64,000 bases of DNA from Vibrio maerlii (GCF_003415655.1 NZ_QRHC01000011.1:1-64000), one strand, 5' to 3'; positions 54,044-63,207 are shown, numbered from the stretch's first letter. Translations and numbers: made by a program. Notes: a model not told the origin generated them from the letters alone.

Positions 54044-54724
54044 ATGCCAGTAAATACAATTATGGGGTTATTTGCAAAGTCCCCAATTAAGCCTTTGCAA
54101 CGTCACGTAGTATGCGTGAACGAATGTTGTTCTCACCTAGTGAACTTCTTTGAAGTATGTGCTCAAGAAGACTGGGAGAAAGCGGCAGAAATTCGTGCAC
54201 AGATTTCTCACCTAGAGAAAGAAGCGGACGTCCTTAAACGTGAGATTCGTTTAAAACTTCCTCGTGGCTTGTTTATGCCCGTTGACCGTACAGACATGCT
54301 GGAACTGTTGACGCAACAAGACAAGCTAGCAAACCTCGCAAAAGATGTAGCAGGTCGTGTATACGGTCGCCGTCTTGTGATCCCTCAACCACTACAAGAA
54401 AACTTCATCGCATACGTTCGTCGTTGTCTTGATGCTGCTGACCAAGCACAGAAAGTAATCAACGAACTGGATGAGTTATTGGAAACTGGATTCAAAGGCC
54501 GCGAAGTCACACTCGTTGCTGAAATGATCCATCAACTGGATGTGATTGAAGATGACACCGATGCAATGCAGGTCGAGCTTCGCCAACAATTAATGGCGCT
54601 TGAGTCTGAATTGAACCCTATCGATGTGATGTTCTTATACAAGATCTTTGAATGGATTGGTGGCATTGCCGATCAAGCGCAGCGCGTAGGTGCTCGTCTT
54701 GAAGTCATGCTGTCTCGTTCATAG
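54044..54724 (+). CDS. DUF47 (PhoU-like) putative phosphate transport regulator
   Basis: Helical protein of the TIGR00153/DUF47 family, distantly related to PhoU and typically encoded beside Pit-type phosphate transporters. The 226 residues include the conserved N-terminal AKSPIKPLQRH, the E-x-A-D metal-cluster-like ISHLEKEADVLKREIR and KLPRGLFMPVDRTDMLELL, and a C-terminal EDDTDAMQ and KIFEWIGGIADQAQRVG. A second possible start is an ATG six codons later. It is 125 bases upstream of pit, so co-expression is likely. Confidence 0.92.
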   Translation: MPVNTIMGLFAKSPIKPLQRHVVCVNECCSHLVNFFEVCAQEDWEKAAEIRAQISHLEKEADVLKREIRLKLPRGLFMPVDRTDMLELLTQQDKLANLAKDVAGRVYGRRLVIPQPLQENFIAYVRRCLDAADQAQKVINELDELLETGFKGREVTLVAEMIHQLDVIEDDTDAMQVELRQQLMALESELNPIDVMFLYKIFEWIGGIADQAQRVGARLEVMLSRS

Positions 54725-54849
54725 GTCAAAAGTTAACCACAAAACAAAAAGTTAACCTTAGATACAAGATTTTCAGATATTTAATGGCGCTGAAGAGACG
54801 CGCCTGCGTCTAAGGTTTTGAACTTTGTTACAAACTACTAGGTATTACG

Positions 54850-56109
54850 ATGGATATCATTGCTAATTACGGTACGACTCTGATCCTGATTGCTGCGGCA
54901 TTCGGCTTCCTTATGGCTATTGGTATTGGTGCGAATGACGTTGCGAACGCGATGGGCACCTCTGTTGGCTCTAAGGCCCTAACCGTTAAACAAGCGATCA
55001 TTATCGCTATGATCTTCGAATTCGCAGGTGCTTATCTTGCGGGTGGTGAAGTTACAGATACGATCCGTAAAGGTGTTATCGAAACCTCTCTATTTGCCGA
55101 CCAACCAGACGTACTGGTCTTCGGTATGCTTTCCGCGCTTCTAGCTGCGGGGACTTGGCTACTTCTTGCTTCTTACATGGGTTGGCCGGTATCAACAACT
55201 CACTCCATCATTGGTGCGATCATTGGTTTCGCATGTGTGGCAGTGGGTACTGAAGCGGTCGATTGGGGCAGTGTTCAAGGTATCGTAGGTAGCTGGATTA
55301 TTACCCCGGTTATCTCAGGCTTCTTTGCTTACGTCATATTTGTCAGCGCACAGCGACTCATTTTCGATACAGAACGTCCGCTAATCAACGCAAAGCGTTT
55401 CGTACCAGTGTACATGTTCATCACGACTATCGTTATCGCTCTAGTAACGATTAAGAAAGGTCTTAAGCACGTAGGTCTACACCTTTCAAATGGTGAAGCA
55501 TGGGCTTGGGCTGCAGGCGTTTCTGCGCTGGTGATGATCGGTGGTTACATCTACATCAACAAGAAATTTGCTAATCGTGAAGATGACCACAGCTTTGCTG
55601 GCGTAGAAGGTATCTTCAGCGTGCTTATGGTTATCACAGCATGTGCAATGGCATTTGCTCACGGTTCAAACGACGTAGCAAACGCGATCGGTCCACTATC
55701 TGCGGTTGTATCAACCGTTGAGCACATGGGCGAAATCACGACGAAAAGTACTATCGCATGGTGGATTCTTCCTCTAGGTGGTATTGGTATCGTTGTTGGT
55801 CTAGCGACAATGGGTCATAAAGTAATGGCGACCGTTGGTACTGGCATCACTGAACTAACACCAAGCCGTGGCTTTGCAGCTCAGCTAGCAACAGCGTGCA
55901 CAGTAGTACTCGCTTCTGGTACGGGTCTACCAATCTCAACCACACAAACACTAGTTGGTGCGGTTCTGGGTGTTGGTTTTGCTCGCGGTATCGGTGCACT
56001 AAACCTAGGCGTTGTACGTAACATCATCGCCTCTTGGGTTGTAACGCTGCCAGCCGGTGCTCTACTTGCCGTTGTGTTCTACTACGCAATGCAGGCTATC
56101 TTCGTATAA
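54850..56109 (+). CDS. pit: Inorganic phosphate transporter, Pit family
   Basis: Low-affinity, proton- or sodium-coupled phosphate transporter. The 419 residues form about 10-11 membrane helices as two inverted halves, each with the family signature: GANDVANAMGTSVGSKAL near residue 28 and HGSNDVANAIGPLSAVV near residue 277, plus the paired WPVSTTHSIIGAIIG and LPISTTQTLVGAVLG. It lacks the long hydrophilic central loop of E. coli PitA. It follows the PhoU-like gene, and a terminator lies downstream. Confidence 0.95.
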   Translation: MDIIANYGTTLILIAAAFGFLMAIGIGANDVANAMGTSVGSKALTVKQAIIIAMIFEFAGAYLAGGEVTDTIRKGVIETSLFADQPDVLVFGMLSALLAAGTWLLLASYMGWPVSTTHSIIGAIIGFACVAVGTEAVDWGSVQGIVGSWIITPVISGFFAYVIFVSAQRLIFDTERPLINAKRFVPVYMFITTIVIALVTIKKGLKHVGLHLSNGEAWAWAAGVSALVMIGGYIYINKKFANREDDHSFAGVEGIFSVLMVITACAMAFAHGSNDVANAIGPLSAVVSTVEHMGEITTKSTIAWWILPLGGIGIVVGLATMGHKVMATVGTGITELTPSRGFAAQLATACTVVLASGTGLPISTTQTLVGAVLGVGFARGIGALNLGVVRNIIASWVVTLPAGALLAVVFYYAMQAIFV

Positions 56110-56181
56110 TTTCGAAGAACGATTCGTCAGGCAGGGTTCAGTTTTGTTAGGACTCTGTCATTATTGACTGAAACGCACAGA

Positions 56182-56208
56182 AAGGGAGGCTTTGCCTCCC
56201 TTCTTTGT
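56182..56208 (+). terminator. Terminator after pit
   Basis: AAGGGAGGC and GCCTCCCTT form a perfect 9-bp stem around TTT, followed by CTTTG. It is located about 75 bases after the pit stop and before ygiM. Confidence 0.85.
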
Positions 56209-56303
56209 TGCACCGAAAACGGAAACTGCATACTATTTGTCTTCTATATGACTCGATAGATTCACTAGTCGCACAACAGATAGATTCATTTAAAGGACTT
56301 CCC

Positions 56304-56915
56304 GTGAAAAAACTGATCTACATGGTTTTGTTTACTTTGCTAGCAGCCCCAGCTGCATTTGCACAAGACCGTTACATCGCTGATAAACTCTTCACTTACC
56401 TGCACTCTGGCCCAAACAACACCTACCGTATTATTGGTAGCGTAGATGCCGGTGCAAAAGTTCAGCTAGTTCAAGCTAACGCGCAAACAGGCTACAGTGA
56501 GATTGTTGATAGCCGTGGTCGTAAAGGTTGGGTACAAAGCAAATTCATCAGCCGCTCAGAGAGCATTGCAACGCGCCTACCAAAAGTAGAAAAAGAATTG
56601 GCTGACCTAAAAGCGCAACTAGCAAACGCGCGCGCAAGTTCTGATACAGAGAAGGCGGGCTTAGTTTCTTCCCTTGATGCTCGTAACACACAAATTGCTG
56701 AGCTAGAAATGAACTACAGCGACATCAGCGACCAACTAACTTCAGCTCAAACTGAAATCCGTCAGTTACGCGCGAAACTCGACACACAAAAAGAAGACCT
56801 ACTGCTTAAATACTTCATGTACGGCGGTGGTGTTGCAGGTATTGGTCTGCTATTTGGTTTGATCCTGCCACACATTATCCCACGTCGTAAGAAGTCTCCT
56901 TCTGGCTGGGCATAA
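56304..56915 (+). CDS. ygiM: SH3 domain membrane protein YgiM (TIGR04211)
   Basis: Exported membrane-anchored protein of unknown function. The chosen GTG start lies 7 bases after AAAGGA, begins the signal peptide (VKKLIYMVLFTLLAAPAAFA) and yields 203 residues (206 in E. coli). The frame is open upstream but unrelated. Domains are a bacterial SH3 (about 22-85, KLFTYLHSGPNNTYRIIG), a coiled coil (about 95-165) and a C-terminal membrane helix (about 170-190) with the basic tail PRRKK. E. coli has the order ygiM-cca-bacA; here gspAB are inserted before cca. Confidence 0.9.
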   Translation: MKKLIYMVLFTLLAAPAAFAQDRYIADKLFTYLHSGPNNTYRIIGSVDAGAKVQLVQANAQTGYSEIVDSRGRKGWVQSKFISRSESIATRLPKVEKELADLKAQLANARASSDTEKAGLVSSLDARNTQIAELEMNYSDISDQLTSAQTEIRQLRAKLDTQKEDLLLKYFMYGGGVAGIGLLFGLILPHIIPRRKKSPSGWA

Positions 56916-56970
56916 GTATTAGATTTCTGATGGCTTGAAATCAAAGCTTTTGAAGTAAGAACGATAGATA

Positions 56971-57008
56971 TCAAAAAACGGGTTACCTAGTGGTAACCCG
57001 TTTCTTTA
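56971..57008. terminator. Bidirectional terminator between ygiM and gspB
   Basis: AAACGGGTTACC and GGTAACCCGTTT form a perfect 12-bp stem around TAGT. TCTTT follows on the plus strand and TTTGAT on the minus strand. Confidence 0.9.
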
Positions 57009-57030
57009 TCCGCTTCTAAACTCGCCGACA

Positions 57031-57798
57031 TTAACCCTGCCAATCATAAAGGGCAGGTATCTGAATCAACTCACCTCTAAAACGAATAACACTGTATCTC
57101 GGTGCAATTTCTAGCAGTAAGATCTCCTCGTTAATCGAATCTCCCTGAACAAACTCCACACCATTTACTTTTACCCAGCGCTTCGTTTCGTTACTGGTGT
57201 AGTTATGGGTCTGAAAATCGAGTGCAGGTAGCTTGCCGATCCATTTGGATGCTTCACGCTCAAGGTGTGATATATCTGAAGAAGTACTAGGTTGCGTTTG
57301 TTGTGACTGATTAGAATTATTAAGCGCACTCTCAACTTGCAGCGCTAGCTCTGATGATAGACCGCTTAGATCTAATTGAGAGAGATCGAGGGACTCATTC
57401 GAAGTGCCTGTTACTTCCATCGGTCGTGGTTTCGCTTGCTGCGAAGCTCGCGGCTCAATAACCGGCTTGCTCTCTTCAACGTTCACAGCAATACGCGTGG
57501 ATTTAAGTTCCGCTGGCAAAACGTTACGCTCAATGGTGTAATCAATTGGGGTTTCAACCACCACCTCCTCTACACTCGGTTGAGACAACGCTAACGACAA
57601 CTTTGATTGGTAATCCAGGTAAGTAGCTACTGAGCCAGTAATAATAGGTACGCCCAGCACCATGGCGACAAGCAATCCAGATATTGAACGATTATGAGTG
57701 GCGTGCTCAGTTTTTGGAGTATGAGAATGGAGCTCATCATAACGAGACTGCTGATGTTGCAGCTCTGACTGCTCCAAAGCTTGAATAAGATTCGACAT
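57031..57798 (-). CDS. gspB: General secretion pathway protein B (ExeB/GspB)
   Basis: Partner of GspA (ExeA) in placing the type II secretin in the outer membrane through peptidoglycan. The 255 residues have a cytoplasmic tail, one membrane helix (about 40-60), a low-complexity periplasmic linker rich in Q, S and E, and a C-terminal GspB domain (about 185-255, WVKVNGVEFVQGDSINEE and LLLEIAPRYSVIRFRGE). Its ATG overlaps the gspA stop by one base, so the two are translationally coupled. Confidence 0.93.
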   Translation of the reverse strand: MSNLIQALEQSELQHQQSRYDELHSHTPKTEHATHNRSISGLLVAMVLGVPIITGSVATYLDYQSKLSLALSQPSVEEVVVETPIDYTIERNVLPAELKSTRIAVNVEESKPVIEPRASQQAKPRPMEVTGTSNESLDLSQLDLSGLSSELALQVESALNNSNQSQQTQPSTSSDISHLEREASKWIGKLPALDFQTHNYTSNETKRWVKVNGVEFVQGDSINEEILLLEIAPRYSVIRFRGELIQIPALYDWQG

Positions 57799-59426
57799 TA
57801 CGCACCTTCCTCATTCTTAACGATGCTTGGCGCATCAAATTGAGACAGTCGCTCTAGGCGTTGCAATGTTTTCTGTCCGGCAATACCGTCAACATCTAGA
57901 CCTTGCCAGCGCTGAAATAGTTCTACCTTGCGCTTCAATCGCATATCAAACTCATCACTTTGTGTCGGCTCCTCATCGAGCAGTGCCGACAGATGTTCAT
58001 CCAGCTTCAACACTGAACTCCCTTTAGCACCAAGCTTTAAGCTCTGCTGCCAATAGGCTTGCCAAATCAGATAGCCTTCCCCTTGCCAATACTGAAGAAA
58101 GTCTTGTTTTGCCAGCGTAATCTGTTGTGCATCGGTTTGTAGCGTGACAGTCTCTTCTTCAACACCAACCAATATGGCGTATGCTGCGTTCCCTTCCACA
58201 TCAAGGTTAAGTAGCACCGGCAGATTGATTCTTTCTAGAGCTTCCAAGTCACTGATAAACGGCTTACAACGAAACATGCCTTCGCTTTCTTGACTGCATA
58301 GTTGGTCCATCACTGAGGCTCGATAGCCCCATACTTGGTATAACTGTTTTATCCCTTGCTCTCGACTCTGCAAAGTAGCCAGCGCGTTAAGCAGTTCATC
58401 AGGCACCACTTGCTGCTCCACTTGTTGCTCAATTAATGGCGGAAGCTGTTGTTGAACCTGCTTATCAACCATCTCAGAAACAATTATTGGTGTGTATTGG
58501 AAACTCAACCACCCTAACCCAACGCTTAATGCGAGTGCTGTAATTGGAGCGAGCACCGAGTACCTTCTCTTAGATCCGCTCTTAGTCGCAACTGAGACTT
58601 GCGCGACGGTAGAATAGCCTTGGAGTGACAAGATCAACTCACAAGCTTGTGCGACAGTTTTCGCGGTAGGCTTCATCTCGCCAATTTGATGGGACTGCTT
58701 TAGGCTCGCATCACAAACTAGATTAATCAGTCGAGGGATACCTTGAGTATTCTCTGCAATTAAGTTCAAGCATTTGTTGGAGAATAGCTCTTGATTACCC
58801 CCAGCTCTCTCTAGGCGAAACTGAACATACTCTTTTACCTGAGCCTTGTTTAGCGGGAGCAAGTGATAACGGCCAGTAATACGCTGCGCAAGCTGACGAA
58901 GCTGTGGCATTTTAAGCTTGTGTTGTAGCTCTGGCTGCCCTATCAGTAGTACCTTGATGAGCTTGCGGCTGTCCGTCTCTAAGTTAGTGAGTAACCTCAA
59001 CTGCTCGAGCACATCTGCGCTTAGGTGCTGCGCTTCATCAATAACGAGCAACGTCTGTTGACCATTCGCATGGTTCGACAACAAGTGCTGATAAATCGCG
59101 TTATTTAATGACTTTAGGGTTGCGTTCTCTGGGTACTCAATCGACAACTCATCACAAATAGCCTCGAGTAACTCTTGAGACGAAAAGGTTGGATTCAGAA
59201 TCAAACCGGCTTGAGTTTCATCGCCAACAACACTCAGAATCGCCTTGGCCACAGTGGTTTTTCCAGTGCCAACCTCACCGGTCAACAAAGCAAAACCTCC
59301 ACCTTCACCGAAACCCGCCTGGATATGGGTGATGGCTTCTTTATGTCGCTGACTAAGATAAAGAAAACGAGAATTAGGGACGATTGAAAACGGTAATTCA
59401 CAGAATCCAAAAAAGTCTTGATACAT
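57798..59426 (-). CDS. gspA: General secretion pathway ATPase A (ExeA/GspA)
   Basis: AAA+ ATPase that, with GspB, is needed for secretin multimer assembly. The 542 residues start with FGFCELPFSIVPNSRFLYLS; Walker A is GEVGTGKT (50-57) and Walker B is LLVIDEAQHL near residue 130. A membrane helix lies at about 292-312. The periplasmic part ends in a peptidoglycan-binding domain (about 480-535, KRKVELFQRWQGLDVDGIAGQKTLQRL). It pairs with gspB and is divergent from cca; the remaining gsp genes are elsewhere. Confidence 0.95.
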   Translation of the reverse strand: MYQDFFGFCELPFSIVPNSRFLYLSQRHKEAITHIQAGFGEGGGFALLTGEVGTGKTTVAKAILSVVGDETQAGLILNPTFSSQELLEAICDELSIEYPENATLKSLNNAIYQHLLSNHANGQQTLLVIDEAQHLSADVLEQLRLLTNLETDSRKLIKVLLIGQPELQHKLKMPQLRQLAQRITGRYHLLPLNKAQVKEYVQFRLERAGGNQELFSNKCLNLIAENTQGIPRLINLVCDASLKQSHQIGEMKPTAKTVAQACELILSLQGYSTVAQVSVATKSGSKRRYSVLAPITALALSVGLGWLSFQYTPIIVSEMVDKQVQQQLPPLIEQQVEQQVVPDELLNALATLQSREQGIKQLYQVWGYRASVMDQLCSQESEGMFRCKPFISDLEALERINLPVLLNLDVEGNAAYAILVGVEEETVTLQTDAQQITLAKQDFLQYWQGEGYLIWQAYWQQSLKLGAKGSSVLKLDEHLSALLDEEPTQSDEFDMRLKRKVELFQRWQGLDVDGIAGQKTLQRLERLSQFDAPSIVKNEEGA

Positions 59427-59522
59427 TGCCTTTGTTGCTCTCGTCTTCTATCAATAGTTAATAAAGCAAAGTACCATTGCCACTGTAATTATCCAAATTT
59501 TGTGAAGTTTTAAGGAAGCAAA

Positions 59523-60764
59523 GTGCGTACATACTTAGTCGGCGGAGCCGTTCGTGACAAACTCCTCAACATTCCAGTCTATGATAGAGACTGGGTGGTG
59601 GTTGGGAGTGACCCGCAATCGATGCTCGACCAAGGCTATCAAGCAGTAGGAAAAGACTTCCCTGTATTCTTACATCCTAAAACCAAAGAAGAATACGCAC
59701 TGGCCCGCACGGAAAGAAAATCAGGTAATGGTTATACCGGATTCGAGTGCTACTTTGCTCCCGATGTTTCCCTTGAAGATGACTTGATTCGCCGAGATCT
59801 CACCATCAATGCGATCGCAGAAGATCAAAATGGTGAGTTGATCGATCCCTATCATGGTTACCAAGACCTACAAAACAAAGTCCTTCGTCATGTTTCTGAT
59901 GCGTTCAGCGAAGACCCACTGAGGGTGCTACGAGTAGCTCGTTTCGCGGCCAAGCTTGCCCACCTTGGCTTTTCAGTCGCACCCGAGACTATGTTGCTAA
60001 TGCAGAAGATGGTTAAATCGGGAGAGCTAGAGCATTTAACAGCAGAGCGTGTATGGCAAGAGTGGCACAAGTCATTAACCACAGCGCACCCACAGGTGTT
60101 CCTAAAAACATTGAGAGAATGTGGTGCACTTGCGGTTGTTCTACCAGAGATAGACGCACTTTTTGGCGTACCTCAGCCTGAAAAGTGGCACCCTGAAATC
60201 GATACCGGCATGCACACATTGATGGTCGCTGAACAAGCGGCAAACCTATCCACTTCAACACAAGTACGATTAGCAGCTCAGTTGCATGATTTAGGTAAGG
60301 GGGTTACGCCAAAGAATGAATGGCCAAGCCATAAGATGCATTGCCACACCGGAAAGAAAATCATCAAGGCTCTGGCTAATCGAGTTCGCATTCCTAATGA
60401 TTATCGCGATTTGTCTCTCATGGTGTGTGAGCAGCACTCCAATATACATCGCGCCTTCGAACTTAAACCAGCAACAATCATAAAGGTTCTAAATAGCTTT
60501 GACGTATGGCGTAAACCCGAACGACTCGAAGATATCTTACTTTGTTGTCAAGCAGACCATGCAGGCCGCCTAGGGCATGAAGATAATGAATACCCTCAGA
60601 GTAAGTACTTTATAAAGGCTTACAACGCTGCTGTGGCGGTGAATGTTCAACACATCATCAAAGATGGCTTTAAAGGCCCACAGATCCGCGATGAGCTAGA
60701 AAAGAGAAGAGTAGAAGCCGTCGCTGAAGTGAGGGGGCAACAAGCGAATACAGCAAATCATTGA
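59523..60764 (+). CDS. cca: Multifunctional CCA tRNA nucleotidyltransferase
   Basis: Adds or repairs the CCA end of tRNAs. It starts with GTG, 7 bases after AAGGAAG. The 413 residues match E. coli Cca (412). The N-terminal head is YLVGGAVRDKLL with DRDW, the nucleotide-selecting region includes EDPLRVLRVARF, and the C-terminal HD phosphohydrolase domain has HDLGKG near residue 255, the feature that makes the enzyme multifunctional. It is divergent from gspA across 96 bases and convergent with uppP. Confidence 0.97.
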   Translation: MRTYLVGGAVRDKLLNIPVYDRDWVVVGSDPQSMLDQGYQAVGKDFPVFLHPKTKEEYALARTERKSGNGYTGFECYFAPDVSLEDDLIRRDLTINAIAEDQNGELIDPYHGYQDLQNKVLRHVSDAFSEDPLRVLRVARFAAKLAHLGFSVAPETMLLMQKMVKSGELEHLTAERVWQEWHKSLTTAHPQVFLKTLRECGALAVVLPEIDALFGVPQPEKWHPEIDTGMHTLMVAEQAANLSTSTQVRLAAQLHDLGKGVTPKNEWPSHKMHCHTGKKIIKALANRVRIPNDYRDLSLMVCEQHSNIHRAFELKPATIIKVLNSFDVWRKPERLEDILLCCQADHAGRLGHEDNEYPQSKYFIKAYNAAVAVNVQHIIKDGFKGPQIRDELEKRRVEAVAEVRGQQANTANH

Positions 60765-60768
60765 GAGC

Positions 60769-60798
60769 AAAATGGGCAGCAAATACGCTGCCCATTTT
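60769..60798. terminator. Bidirectional terminator between cca and uppP
   Basis: AAAATGGGCAGC and GCTGCCCATTTT form a perfect 12-bp stem around AAATAC with T-tracts on both strands. Confidence 0.88.
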
Positions 60799-60806
60799 CG
60801 TTTAAG

Positions 60807-61610
60807 CTATCGTGTCATCAAGAATGCGAAAAGACCAACACCTAACATCAAGCGATAAATAACAAATGGTGTCATTCCCATCTTAGAGATCAGTTTCAAG
60901 AAGAAATGAATACAAAAGTAAGCTGAGATAAACGACGTAATCACACCGACACTCAAAAAGCCCATATGGATCGATTCACTGCTCGTTGCTAGCTTCATTC
61001 CAAGGTAACTACCGGCTAACGCAATGATTGGAATCGACATCAAGAAAGAAAAACGTGCAGCCGCTTCACGAGTAAAGCCTAAATACAGCGCTGCAGTAAT
61101 AGTCGCCCCTGAGCGCGATGTTCCCGGAATCAACGCCGCTGCTTGAGCAAAACCGACAAATAGGGTTTGCTTCCATGTTGCTTGGTACTCGTCTTGCTCA
61201 AACTTAGCGGTCTTATCTACCCACCAAAGCAGTAAACCAAACACGATAGTGGTTGTCGCAATGACCCATGCGCTGCGCAGATACATCTCGATGAAATCTT
61301 TCATCAACAAACCAAATACACACGCAGGAATAGTTGCCAAGATAATCAGCCAAGCAAGCTTCGATTCTTTGTTATGCTCTTTCTTAACAATCGATCCCAA
61401 CCAAGCACTTAATAGCGTAACTACTTCCTTGCGGAAATAGATAACCACAGCGGCAAGTGTGCCAACATGCACAGCGACATCAAAGGCTAACCCTTGGTCT
61501 TCCCAACCTAAAACGGCCGAGGGCAAGATTAGGTGAGCAGAGGAAGAGATAGGTAAAAACTCGGTAAGGCCCTGTATAAGAGCCAAAACAAAAGATTCAA
61601 AGTACGACAT
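60807..61610 (-). CDS. uppP: Undecaprenyl-diphosphatase UppP (BacA)
   Basis: Integral membrane phosphatase that recycles undecaprenyl diphosphate for peptidoglycan and O-antigen synthesis. The 267 residues form about eight helices and show the two catalytic motifs: GLTEFLPISSSAHLIL near residues 15-30 and PGTSRSGATITAAL near residue 170. It lies 14 bases after folK, probably co-transcribed. Confidence 0.96.
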   Translation of the reverse strand: MSYFESFVLALIQGLTEFLPISSSAHLILPSAVLGWEDQGLAFDVAVHVGTLAAVVIYFRKEVVTLLSAWLGSIVKKEHNKESKLAWLIILATIPACVFGLLMKDFIEMYLRSAWVIATTTIVFGLLLWWVDKTAKFEQDEYQATWKQTLFVGFAQAAALIPGTSRSGATITAALYLGFTREAAARFSFLMSIPIIALAGSYLGMKLATSSESIHMGFLSVGVITSFISAYFCIHFFLKLISKMGMTPFVIYRLMLGVGLFAFLMTR

Positions 61611-61624
61611 TATTATTCCATAAA

Positions 61625-62116
61625 TTAGCTCATTGAAAGATCAAGCTCGATCGCTTTCAAAGAGTCAAAGCCATCCATTTGTTGCCAGATTTGAGCAATC
61701 GTCTGACTGCTATCAGGTACAACCAAAGAGGGGCAGAGTTCATAAAGGGGCTGCGTTACAAACGGATATTGATAAATATCCTTGCGCGGAAGCTGCGGAG
61801 ATTGTTCAGAAATGGCATCTCCAAAAAGCAGAATATCCAGATCTAGAGTGCGATCCTGATATTTCTTAGCCTCTACTGCGCGGCCCCAAGATAGCTCAAT
61901 TTTACGCAGTTGCTGTGAAAATTCCGTTAATTCGAGTACGGTTTTTAGCTCAATTACAAAGTTGTAGAATGGCTGCCCTTCAAAACCAACCGCTTCACAC
62001 TCATAAATTGTCGAGACTCTCAGCTCACAACCTAATTTTTCTAACTCGTGAATAGCCGCTTGAGCATGTCGCTCTCTGTCAATATTGGTACCAACACCAA
62101 TATAAGCAGTGATCAT
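61625..62116 (-). CDS. folK: FolK-like pyrophosphokinase, divergent
   Basis: Homologue of 6-hydroxymethyl-dihydropterin pyrophosphokinase, which transfers pyrophosphate from ATP in folate synthesis. The 163 residues keep R79, R89, D92 and D94 in the DRTLDLDILLFG region (E. coli R82, R92, D95, D97). By hand alignment the E. coli H115 and R121 positions are R111 and Y117, and R84 and R88 are V and K. The start overlaps folB by 4 bases. Several vibrios carry a second folK next to pcnB, so this may be a paralogue with altered activity. The assignment to the family is secure; the reaction is less so. Confidence 0.8.
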   Translation of the reverse strand: MITAYIGVGTNIDRERHAQAAIHELEKLGCELRVSTIYECEAVGFEGQPFYNFVIELKTVLELTEFSQQLRKIELSWGRAVEAKKYQDRTLDLDILLFGDAISEQSPQLPRKDIYQYPFVTQPLYELCPSLVVPDSSQTIAQIWQQMDGFDSLKAIELDLSMS

Positions 62117-62472
62117 GCCTCGCCTCGTTCAATAATCACTCCAACGCCTTTTGCTTGAGGTACTGCACCTGGCTTAGTAAGACGAATACGAATCCACGGT
62201 ACTGAAAACTGCGTCATAATCAATTCTGCAATCTCTTCAGCAACGCGTTCAACCAACAAAAAGCGACCATTCTCGATATGATTCAAAACCGCGGTGCTGA
62301 CTTGAGAATAATCAAGCGCATCAACCACATCATCGCTTTTGCCCGCAGGGCGATTGTCGTGCGCCATCTCAATATCAAGCACCAATTTTTGCTTAATTTC
62401 TTGTTCCCAGTCATAAACACCGATAGTGGTAATTACTTCAAGTTGTTCAATAAAAACTTTATCTAAAGCCAT
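62113..62472 (-). CDS. folB: Dihydroneopterin aldolase
   Basis: Cleaves dihydroneopterin to 6-hydroxymethyl-dihydropterin, the substrate of FolK. The ATG at 62472 (MALDKVFIEQLEVITTIGVY) is preceded by AAGGAT and gives 119 residues, as usual for the family; five more upstream codons are open. The DWE segment and the C-terminal ELIMTQFSVPWIRIRLTKPG are typical. It heads folB-folK-uppP and is divergent from plsY. Confidence 0.96.
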   Translation of the reverse strand: MALDKVFIEQLEVITTIGVYDWEQEIKQKLVLDIEMAHDNRPAGKSDDVVDALDYSQVSTAVLNHIENGRFLLVERVAEEIAELIMTQFSVPWIRIRLTKPGAVPQAKGVGVIIERGEA

Positions 62473-62610
62473 GTTCGATCCTTGCATGTTGCGCTAGAGG
62501 CGATATCGTTACAGGTCGGATACCCAAAATCATAAAAACAACGTATTATTTTTAATTCGGAGTATCATAGCAACTGTTCCGAATAGTTTTCTTTAAAGTT
62601 AGGACAACCT
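62473..62610. promoter_or_regulatory. Divergent folB/plsY intergenic region
   Basis: The 138 AT-rich bases hold both promoters. No convincing operator or hairpin is seen. Confidence 0.3.
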
Positions 62611-63207
62611 ATGACCCCGCTAGCACTATTAATGATTATTGCGGCCTATCTATTAGGCTCAATCTCTAGTGCAGTTCTAATTTGTCGAGTGATGAGACTC
62701 CCAGACCCTCGCACGGTCGGCTCAAACAACCCCGGAGCAACCAACGTATTGCGCGCAGGCGGAAAGAAAGCGGCGATTCTCGTATTACTGTGCGATATGC
62801 TCAAGGGTACCATTCCTGTATGGAGTGGTTATGCACTTGGTATCGATCCTATTCTATTAGGCTTTATTGGTATCGCGGCATGCCTTGGCCACATCTATCC
62901 AATCTTCTTTCATTTTAAAGGTGGTAAAGGCGTTGCGACGGCTTTGGGGGCGTTTGCACCCATTGGCTTTGAGCTCACTGGTCTATTAATGGGAACTTGG
63001 CTCGTTGTGGCGCTAGTGTTTCGGTACTCTTCATTAGCGGCGCTGGTCACCTCTTTATTAGCTCCGCTTTATACTTGGATGATCAAACCTCAATATACCC
63101 TACCAGTGGCCATGCTGTGCTGCTTGATCATCTTGCGTCATCACCAAAACATTCGACGCCTGTTCGATGGCACCGAGCCAAAATTTGGCGAAAAAAAATC
63201 GGCTTAA
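62611..63207 (+). CDS. plsY: Glycerol-3-phosphate acyltransferase PlsY
   Basis: Acylates glycerol 3-phosphate from acyl-phosphate, the first step of phospholipid synthesis in the PlsX/Y route. The 198 residues have about five membrane helices and the loops SISSAVLICR, GSNNPGATNVLRAGGKKAA and HFKGGKGVATALG that carry the conserved serine, arginine and glycine motifs. It is divergent from folB and convergent with tsaD, as in E. coli. Confidence 0.97.
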   Translation: MTPLALLMIIAAYLLGSISSAVLICRVMRLPDPRTVGSNNPGATNVLRAGGKKAAILVLLCDMLKGTIPVWSGYALGIDPILLGFIGIAACLGHIYPIFFHFKGGKGVATALGAFAPIGFELTGLLMGTWLVVALVFRYSSLAALVTSLLAPLYTWMIKPQYTLPVAMLCCLIILRHHQNIRRLFDGTEPKFGEKKSA

